The notes under the pieces are model-generated. The model worked only from the letters and a program-made list of their open reading frames with translations. It did no database searches and had not been told where the DNA came from. This document shows positions 1 through 4,401 of a stretch of 6,176 nucleotides of DNA, one piece after another. The stretch is from the NCBI GenBank assembly GCA_946885425.1, contig CAMPGJ010000068.1:1-6176 (forward strand), read 5' to 3'. The translations under genes were made by a program, and so were the position numbers. Every line of letters begins with the position of its first letter. The first letter of the stretch is position 1. Origin of the DNA: an uncultured bacterium (lineage in GTDB: Bacteria; Patescibacteria; Microgenomatia; Levybacterales; UBA12049).

Positions 1-2
1 AC

Positions 3-245
3 CAAACACTTAACGAGCAACAAACTTTGGATCTCTTCCAATTATTTGGAGAGGATTTCGATATAATTAGAGAGAATTTTATTGATGTACTATATACTTT
101 TTATGTAGAATCTCCCCAACTTTTACTCTTTTCCCTTATCGTTTTATTATTGACAATCTTTGGTATAATCTTTTTTGTCTTTAGAAATTTCAGGAGGATA
201 AAAAATAGATTATCATCAATTAACACATTCTTTTCTAAAAAATAG
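3..245 (+). CDS. C-terminal end of a membrane protein of unknown function (5' truncated by window edge)
   Basis: The frame is open from the left edge to a TAG at 243-245. A TTG at 27 could serve as a start, but the codons before it (reading QTLNEQQT) are equally protein-like and no Shine-Dalgarno precedes it, so I treat this as the tail of a longer gene. The visible part has an acidic, amphipathic stretch (LFGEDFDIIRENF), then one strong hydrophobic helix at about residues 31-52 counted from the TTG (LLLFSLIVLLLTIFGIIFF), then a basic end (RNFRRIKNR...SKK). By the positive-inside rule the basic end would be cytoplasmic. No family is recognisable. It could be the last transmembrane segment of a larger envelope protein or, if TTG is real, a 72-residue single-pass protein. 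The next gene lies 70 bp downstream on the same strand. Confidence 0.55.
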   Translation, partial: QTLNEQQTLDLFQLFGEDFDIIRENFIDVLYTFYVESPQLLLFSLIVLLLTIFGIIFFVFRNFRRIKNRLSSINTFFSKK

Positions 246-315
246 TTTATTCTTCGAGCAAGAGCACATCTCTCATCGGGAACCTTCTCGACTCCACTCG
301 AACAGTAACATCAAT
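246..315. repeat. Degenerate intergenic repeat with TTCGAG/CTCGAA inverted ends
   Basis: The 70-bp gap between two co-directional genes holds TTCGAG at 253-258 and its reverse complement CTCGAA at 297-302, with a small AGAG/CTCT stem at 261-273 in between. The wording (TTCGAGCAAGAGC... TTCTCGACTCCACTCGAAC) resembles the dispersed 'CTCGACTTCGCTCGAG' type of repeat that I associate with candidate-phyla-radiation genomes. It has no T-run and so is not an obvious terminator. I see no promoter and no Shine-Dalgarno for the gene at 316. Confidence 0.35.
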
Positions 316-753
316 ATGAATAAAAACAAGATCATTATCATTATTTTCGTCAGCTTACTTGCTGTTATGGGAATATATCTAGCTCAATCGCAAAAAAAAG
401 GTTTAAGACCTTCTGATATCCCAACAACTACGAGATCAAACGAAGGTAGTAGTGTCGTCACAGAGGGGGCAAAAAAGGAAATGCAGGAATCATCCTATAC
501 AAGTGGGATCTCTCTAAAAATTACACACCCTCAACCTAATGCTATTATCACAAATAGCTCATTAACTGTAAAAGGGAAAACCACCCCGAACGCAGAAGTC
601 TTCATTAACGATGAAGAACTTAAAGCAAATGCTTCTGGAGATTTTGCTGCTACTATCATTCTTGATGAAGGAGAAAATCCAATCATAGTGGCTGTAAATG
701 ACGACGAAGGCAACAGCGCCGAACAGCAATTGTTGGTAACTTACCAACAATAA
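316..753 (+). CDS. Membrane-anchored protein with one bacterial Ig-like (glucodextranase-B-like) domain
   Basis: This is a 145-residue exported protein. Residues 1-5 are basic (MNKNK), followed by a hydrophobic helix at about 6-23 (IIIIIFVSLLAVMGIYLA) with no clear signal peptidase site, so an N-terminal signal anchor is likely. Residues 25-65 are a low-complexity polar linker. Residues 66-143 form a single beta-sandwich unit with the pattern of bacterial Ig-like / glucodextranase domain B modules: ITHPQPNAIITNSSLTVKG, then NAEVFIND, SGDFAATI, LDEGENPIIVAVNDDEGN. Such modules usually serve as surface spacers or for adhesion and carbohydrate contact and are normally attached to larger enzymes; here the domain stands alone. 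The start at 316 gives a good signal anchor but lacks a Shine-Dalgarno; it may be translated from a message shared with the gene ending at 245. The exact partner or ligand cannot be read from the sequence. Confidence 0.75.
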   Translation: MNKNKIIIIIFVSLLAVMGIYLAQSQKKGLRPSDIPTTTRSNEGSSVVTEGAKKEMQESSYTSGISLKITHPQPNAIITNSSLTVKGKTTPNAEVFINDEELKANASGDFAATIILDEGENPIIVAVNDDEGNSAEQQLLVTYQQ

Positions 754-830
754 GGGTATCAAAAGTATTATTTTGCCTGAAACATTTTGCCCATCTATTG
801 CGTATATATCTTTAGAAGAAAAACTTGTCT

Positions 831-849
831 TGCTGAATTTAGTTCAGCA
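831..849. repeat. 7-bp-stem hairpin (TGCTGAA / TTCAGCA)
   Basis: A perfect inverted repeat TGCTGAA (831-837) and TTCAGCA (843-849) has a 5-nt loop TTTAG. It lies 77 bp after the stop of the Ig-domain gene. No T-run follows, so it is probably a dispersed palindromic element rather than a classical terminator. It directly abuts the GC-rich palindrome at 852. Confidence 0.55.
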
Positions 850-851
850 TC

Positions 852-871
852 CCTGCCTGCCGGCAGGCAGG
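852..871. repeat. 20-bp perfect palindrome CCTGCCTGCCGGCAGGCAGG
   Basis: CCTGCCTGCC (852-861) is followed at once by its exact reverse complement (862-871). The element is far more GC-rich than its surroundings. I recall this palindrome as a high-copy intergenic repeat of Microgenomates and Parcubacteria genomes; that part is recall, while the perfect symmetry is seen directly. Confidence 0.8.
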
Positions 872-905
872 TCATTCAACAATTTCTACACTAAGGAATT
901 ATTAG

Positions 906-926
906 ATCCTGAAACGAGTTCAGGAT
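906..926. repeat. 8-bp-stem dispersed hairpin ATCCTGAA / TTCAGGAT
   Basis: ATCCTGAA (906-913) pairs perfectly with TTCAGGAT (919-926) around the loop ACGAG, and GACA follows. Read on the minus strand it gives the familiar spurious peptide VILNSFQDL, a well-known sign of this repeat type in automatic annotations. It appears to be a mobile or amplified palindromic intergenic element, not a gene. Confidence 0.7.
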
Positions 927-932
927 GACATT

Positions 933-954
933 TAGATTTTCAAATCTATTTTTT
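933..954 (+). promoter_or_regulatory. AT-rich hairpin plus T6 run just upstream of the ribosome binding site
   Basis: TAGATTT (933-939) can pair with AAATCTA (942-948), leaving a tight loop (realistically a 6-bp stem with a 4-nt loop), and six T residues follow at 949-954. This is terminator-like in form but GC-poor, and it ends exactly where the Shine-Dalgarno of the next gene begins. It could be a weak terminator or attenuator for transcripts from the left, or a stem that shapes access to the ribosome binding site. Confidence 0.3.
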
Positions 955-966
955 GAGAGGGGGTGA
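955..966 (+). promoter_or_regulatory. Strong Shine-Dalgarno for the DUF5666 gene
   Basis: GAGAGGGGGTGA sits 6 nt before the ATG at 973 and matches the anti-Shine-Dalgarno complement AGGAGGTGA closely. This fixes the start at 973. It contrasts with the Ig-domain, GlsB-like and Nudix genes, which show no such site. Confidence 0.75.
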
Positions 967-972
967 ATATAC

Positions 973-1800
973 ATGAATAAACTTATTACAGCAGCAACAA
1001 TAATTCTGACACTTGGAGTTTTTGTCACTCCCGCATATGCGGAACAAGGTAACGACAGAAAGGACTTTCGCAAAGAAATAAGACAAGAAAAGAAGGAATT
1101 CCGCCACACAGTAAAGGAAGAGCGCAAAGATATGCGTCAGGACATTAAAGATGTCAAAAAGGAAATGAAGTTTAACCTGAAGGACCTTTTCAAATCCAAA
1201 AACGCTTCTGATGGAGCAAAGAAGAAAGGTAAACCGGGCAACTTTACAGGTGGAACTGTCAGTGCCTTAAATGGCTCATCGTTCACACTTACAAAAGAAG
1301 GTAAGACAATTACTGTCAATACATACTCCAGCACAAAATTTATCAGACATTTTTGGGGTAACTCTTCCCTCTCTGAATTTTCTATTGGAGATAAGGTAAA
1401 TGTGTGGGGTAAATGGACCGATGATAATAGAACTACTCTTGATGCCAAACTGATAAGAAACTTATCTGTTATGAAACGTCATGGTGTTTTCTTCGGACAG
1501 ATTTCATCAACCGGATCAGGAAGTTTTATATTACACACACTTAACCGTGGAGACCAAACTGTCACCATCGGTTCTGCCAAGCTGGTCAACAGAAAAGAGC
1601 AAACAATATCTGCTTCAGATCTTAAAGTTGGCGATAAAGTGCGTGTAAAGGGACTTTGGGATAAAGCAACCAGTAAGATTACAGAAGTCAAACAAGTAAA
1701 GACTTTCTCTTTACCTAAAAAAGATGCATCCGTAACACCTACTGTCACAGGTACTGTTACACCAACAGTTGGACCAACAGGTGCACCAACGTTGCAGTAA
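973..1800 (+). CDS. Secreted protein with charged helical segment, tandem DUF5666 domains and Thr/Pro tail
   Basis: This is a 275-residue exported protein. Residues 1-23 form a signal peptide (hydrophobic ITAATIILTLGVFV, cleavage likely after AYA). Residues 27-72 are extremely rich in Lys/Arg/Glu/Asp (DRKDFRKEIRQEKKEF...) and predict a charged single helix or coiled coil. Residues 90-165 and 171-246 are two copies of a small beta-barrel-like domain with the DUF5666 pattern: G-x-V-x(4-5)-G-x-F-x-L near the front, T-K/V in the middle, then IGDKVNVWGKW and VGDKVRVKGLW, and a closing strand (AKLIRNL, TEVKQVK). The tail (SVTPTVTGTVTPTVGPTG) is a Thr/Pro/Val/Gly repeat typical of surface-spacer regions. 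No sortase motif or C-terminal helix is present, so it may be released or held by the charged segment. DUF5666 has no established reaction; an OB-like binding role is inference. The start is fixed by a strong Shine-Dalgarno, and a 12-bp-stem terminator lies downstream. Confidence 0.85.
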   Translation: MNKLITAATIILTLGVFVTPAYAEQGNDRKDFRKEIRQEKKEFRHTVKEERKDMRQDIKDVKKEMKFNLKDLFKSKNASDGAKKKGKPGNFTGGTVSALNGSSFTLTKEGKTITVNTYSSTKFIRHFWGNSSLSEFSIGDKVNVWGKWTDDNRTTLDAKLIRNLSVMKRHGVFFGQISSTGSGSFILHTLNRGDQTVTIGSAKLVNRKEQTISASDLKVGDKVRVKGLWDKATSKITEVKQVKTFSLPKKDASVTPTVTGTVTPTVGPTGAPTLQ

Positions 1801-1813
1801 ATACATCAGTAGA

Positions 1814-1876
1814 CGTCATTGCGAGCATAGCGAAGCCGATTCGGTCTGAGCTCACGGTCGAAGACAATCTCGTCCA
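1814..1876. repeat. Composite dispersed repeat (GTCATTGCGAGC family interrupted by a GAGCTC element)
   Basis: CGTCATTGCGAGCATAGCGAAG at 1814-1835 matches the widespread intergenic element whose usual continuation, from recall, is GCGAAGCAATCTC. Here the two halves (through GCGAAGC, and CAATCTCG from 1865) are separated by about 28 bp containing GATTCG, GAGCTC (1849-1854) and CGAA...AATC in rough inverted symmetry, which looks like a second repeat family (TGAGCTCACGGTCGAAG) set inside the first. It lies in the 3' region of the DUF5666 gene, before the terminator. Confidence 0.55.
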
Positions 1877-1888
1877 CAAACACTAAAT

Positions 1889-1917
1889 AAAAAAGGGCGA
1901 TTCACTCGCCCTTTTTT
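1889..1917. terminator. Bidirectional Rho-independent terminator
   Basis: AAAAAAGGGCGA (1889-1900) and TCGCCCTTTTTT (1906-1917) form a perfect 12-bp stem with loop TTCAC. A GC core is flanked by A6 and T6, so either strand reads as hairpin plus U-run. It sits between the convergent genes ending at 1800 (+) and 1930 (-), exactly where a shared terminator would be expected. Confidence 0.93.
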
Positions 1918-1929
1918 GGTATCAGGTAC

Positions 1930-2208
1930 TTACTTCTTACTAAAAGAATAACGGTAAAAGAATGCAAGAAGTATGGCGCCTGCTACTGCTACCAAAAGCC
2001 CATCAATACTCAAATGTAGCATAGCTCTGCCAGATATAAAACTTAGCAGATATCCCGTCATAAGCGCCCCAATTACCGCAAACAGTACCGTAAGAGCTAC
2101 TCCTCCACTTACAAGTCTTTCATCATTCTTGTGAATATAATACCCGGCAACAACCCCAGCCATCATCCATAAGAGAAAATTTTGTAAAGAAATTTCAAGA
2201 AAAGACAT
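1930..2208 (-). CDS. Small three-helix membrane protein, GlsB/YeaQ/YmgE-like
   Basis: This is a 92-residue, very hydrophobic protein with three predicted membrane helices at about residues 8-25, 34-57 and 67-85, separated by a polar hairpin (HKNDERLVSG) and a short loop (GRAMLHLSIDG). The layout, with a Gly-rich second helix (VLFAVIGALMTGYLLS) followed by a final helix of the form DGLLVAVAGAILLAFFYRY, resembles the GlsB/YeaQ/YmgE family (also called transglycosylase-associated), whose members are stress-related inner-membrane proteins of about 80-90 residues with no known enzymatic activity. The family assignment is by pattern and is moderate. No Shine-Dalgarno precedes the ATG; a TATAAC box at 2220-2225 would give a leader of only a few nucleotides. 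The gene is divergent from the GH130 gene and convergent with the DUF5666 gene, sharing its terminator. Confidence 0.75.
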   Translation of the reverse strand: MSFLEISLQNFLLWMMAGVVAGYYIHKNDERLVSGGVALTVLFAVIGALMTGYLLSFISGRAMLHLSIDGLLVAVAGAILLAFFYRYSFSKK

Positions 2209-2219
2209 AGTTAAAAAAA

Positions 2220-2225
2220 GTTATA
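2220..2225 (-). promoter_or_regulatory. Possible -10 box (TATAAC) for the GlsB-like gene
   Basis: On the minus strand TATAAC lies 11 nt before the ATG at 2208, which would place the transcript start about 5 nt upstream of the gene. There is no convincing -35 and the region is AT-rich, so chance is a real alternative. It touches the octamer array starting at 2225. Confidence 0.25.
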
Positions 2226-2270
2226 TGGCTAAATGGTTAACCATAAAACCATGTAACCATCTAACCATTT
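2225..2270. repeat. Inverted octamer array (ATGGTTAA / TTAACCAT) in a divergent promoter region
   Basis: Two units on one strand, ATGGCTAA (2225-2232) and ATGGTTAA (2233-2240), are followed by four units in the opposite sense, each ending in ACCAT: TTAACCAT (2237-2244), AAAACCAT (2245-2252), GTAACCAT (2253-2260) and CTAACCAT (2261-2268). The period is exactly 8 bp, and AAATGGTTA (2231-2239) pairs with TAACCATTT (2262-2270). It fills much of the 98-bp gap between the GlsB-like gene and the GH130 gene, so it could act as an operator, a cruciform or simply an amplified repeat. Confidence 0.75.
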
Positions 2271-2306
2271 TTGTGTTAATAAATCTATCTGAACCAGGTA
2301 AGAAAC

Positions 2307-4316
2307 ATGGAAGAGGAGCAAAATTGGAGAGGTGCTAAATTAATTAAAAATTGCTACACTTTACTTAATAGTAAAATGATAACCTTAAAAAGATCTCCTC
2401 AAAATCCAATTCTCACCCCTAATCCCAAAATCACTTGGGAACATGATGGCGCTTTTAATGGATGCGTAGTAGAACATAATGGCAAATTCCATATGGTTTA
2501 CCGCGCTCTCTCATCACCGATCGAACACCAGGGACATATGATGAGGATTTCTTCTGTTGGATATGCAGAGAGTACTGATGGGATCAATTTTGGCGAACAC
2601 AAAATTCTCTTTTCTCCAACTGAAGACTGGGAGATTTATGGTTGCGAAGATCCTCGCATCACCTATTTCGATGGAAAATTTTACATTTTTTATACTGCTC
2701 TGTCAGTCTATCCATTTGGTCCACAAGGTATCAAGACAGCTGTAGCAACGACCACAGATTTCAAAACATTCCAAAAATATCCAGTTTCCACCTTCAATGC
2801 AAAAGCTATGGCACTCTTTCCCCAAAAGGTAGATGGGAAAATGGCAGCATTACTGACTATAAATACTGACCTTCCTCCTGCAAAAATAGCTATTGCTTAT
2901 TTTGACCGCGAAGAGGAGATGTGGTCACCATATTTTTGGGAAGAATGGTACGATAACGCAAATTCTCACATCATCCATCTCCTTCGGGACATGCGTGATC
3001 AAATAGAACTTGGCGCTCCACCGATAAAAACAAAGGATGGATGGCTCGTTATCTATTCCTATATAACGAATTATCTTTCCGATGATAAACAATTCGGAGT
3101 AGAAGCTGTATTATTGGATTTGGAAGACCCAAGGATAATTATTGGAAGGACAGATTATTCTCTCCTAAATCCTGAAAAGGATTATGAATTATTTGGTGAC
3201 GTACCAAATATCACCTTTCCTTCAGGCGCTTGGGTACAAGAAGATACGCTCTTTCTCTACTATGGTGCTGCCGACACACGTTGTTGTGTGGCAACATGTA
3301 AGCTGGAAGATTTACTGAAAGAATTACGGCCAAAACCTCATCATCATTTTCCAGCATCATCAAAATTTTCCCATAAAAAATTCATGCGTTTTGGCGAAAA
3401 TCCAATTCTTAAGCCTGCTCTGGAATTGGAATGGCAAGCAAGATGCGTCTTTAATCCAGCAGCAATTTATGAGGATGGAAAAGTACATATTGTCTATCGT
3501 GCACAAGCAATGGACGGAACATCAGTCTTTGGCTATGCTTCAAGTACTGATGGATTACATATTGATGAAGATCTCCCCGATCCCATTTATACACCACGTG
3601 AGCCTTTTGAAATAAAAGAGCATCCACAAGGCAACTCTGGTTGTGAGGATCCACGTATCTCACGGATCGGTGACAAAATTTTTATGACATATACTGCGTA
3701 TGATGGAAAACACCCACCTAGAGTTGCATTGACCTCCATCAATCTCGATGATTTCCTTCAGAAACGCTGGTATTGGGAAAGACCAAGACTTATTTCTCTT
3801 CCGGAAACTGACGATAAAGACGCCTGTATCGTCAAGGGGAAAGGTGATACGTATCTCGCGTTTCATCGTATGGGAGTAGAAATTTGGCTTGAAGTTACAA
3901 ATGATCTCTATTTTCATGAAGGAAGATATCTGACTGGCAAAATTCTTGCGCGACCTCGGCCAGGCAAATGGGATAGCATCAAAATTGGTATCGCAGGCCC
4001 ACCTATGGAGACAAAGCACGGATGGCTTCTTCTCTATCATGGCGTAGGTGAATCGGACAAAGGTGGCAATGTTTACAAAGTTGGCGCTATGTTGCTGGAT
4101 TATGATGATCCATTTAAAGTTATCGCACGTACTGAAGAGCCTGTTTTTGAACCTGAAACAGATTATGAGTTATATGGAGAAGTGCCCAATGTAGTGTTCC
4201 CCTGCGGATCAGTTATTATGAACGACATAGTCTACATCTATTATGGAGGCGCCGATCAAGTAGTCGGAGTAGCCGCCATGCCCCTCAACTCACTATTTGA
4301 GCTGCTGCTCAAATAG
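2307..4316 (+). CDS. Tandem double-domain GH130 protein (beta-mannoside phosphorylase/glycosidase family)
   Basis: The protein has 669 residues; GH130 enzymes usually have about 300-360, and this one has two complete copies, at about 24-340 and 358-669, joined by a His/Pro-rich linker (RPKPHHHFPASS). Both copies have the five-bladed beta-propeller signatures: KRSPQNPIL / RFGENPIL, FN at 50-51 / 382-383, VYRA at 64-67 / 396-399, GCEDPRI at 112-118 / 445-451 (Asp115 and Asp448 match the family's catalytic acid), and YELFGDVPN / YELYGEVPN near each end. GH130 members phosphorolyse or hydrolyse beta-mannosides in the cytoplasm; no signal peptide is seen. Copy 2 keeps the basic KDA (504-506), HR (520-521) and YHG (577-579) residues of phosphorylases; copy 1 has AKA, LT and YSY there. 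The start may be 2307 (AGG at 2296-2298) or Met24 at 2376, where family similarity begins. No neighbouring sugar genes are present, so the substrate is unknown. Confidence 0.9.
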   Translation: MEEEQNWRGAKLIKNCYTLLNSKMITLKRSPQNPILTPNPKITWEHDGAFNGCVVEHNGKFHMVYRALSSPIEHQGHMMRISSVGYAESTDGINFGEHKILFSPTEDWEIYGCEDPRITYFDGKFYIFYTALSVYPFGPQGIKTAVATTTDFKTFQKYPVSTFNAKAMALFPQKVDGKMAALLTINTDLPPAKIAIAYFDREEEMWSPYFWEEWYDNANSHIIHLLRDMRDQIELGAPPIKTKDGWLVIYSYITNYLSDDKQFGVEAVLLDLEDPRIIIGRTDYSLLNPEKDYELFGDVPNITFPSGAWVQEDTLFLYYGAADTRCCVATCKLEDLLKELRPKPHHHFPASSKFSHKKFMRFGENPILKPALELEWQARCVFNPAAIYEDGKVHIVYRAQAMDGTSVFGYASSTDGLHIDEDLPDPIYTPREPFEIKEHPQGNSGCEDPRISRIGDKIFMTYTAYDGKHPPRVALTSINLDDFLQKRWYWERPRLISLPETDDKDACIVKGKGDTYLAFHRMGVEIWLEVTNDLYFHEGRYLTGKILARPRPGKWDSIKIGIAGPPMETKHGWLLLYHGVGESDKGGNVYKVGAMLLDYDDPFKVIARTEEPVFEPETDYELYGEVPNVVFPCGSVIMNDIVYIYYGGADQVVGVAAMPLNSLFELLLK

Positions 4317-4317
4317 A

Positions 4318-4398
4318 AGTTATAAAGTTCATAATGTTATAAAGTTATAAAGTAAAAAACGGAGACTTTAAAACTTTCGACTTTATAACTTTATAACT
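4318..4398. terminator. Octamer inverted array (GTTATAAA / TTTATAAC) acting as a possible bidirectional terminator
   Basis: GTTATAAA occurs at 4319-4326, 4336-4343 and 4344-4351, with a variant 9-mer GTTCATAAT at 4327-4335. The reverse unit TTTATAAC occurs at 4382-4389 and 4390-4397. Together 4336-4353 and 4380-4397 form a perfect 18-bp inverted repeat around a 26-nt loop. It fills the gap between the convergent GH130 and CorA genes, so termination on both strands is plausible, but the stem is AT-only apart from the G/C in each unit, and it looks foremost like a repeat array. Confidence 0.6.
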
Positions 4399-4401
4399 AA
4401 A

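Noticed and set aside
891..1127. Minus-strand open frame containing VILNSFQDL
   Set aside because: The peptide is the translation of the dispersed hairpin at 906-926, and the rest is antisense to the DUF5666 gene, which has a signal peptide and a strong ribosome binding site.
1137..1748. Two minus-strand open frames (1137-1448 and 1479-1748) under the DUF5666 gene
   Set aside because: They are antisense shadows of a gene with clear domains; the translations are Ser/Leu/Pro-rich without any recognisable pattern.
2225..2270. CRISPR array
   Set aside because: The repeat unit is 8 bp with no unique spacers; this is a short tandem/inverted octamer array.
3660..4040. 126-codon minus-strand open frame inside the GH130 gene
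   Set aside because: It is wholly antisense to conserved GH130 domain 2, has no start signals, and its translation resembles no family.
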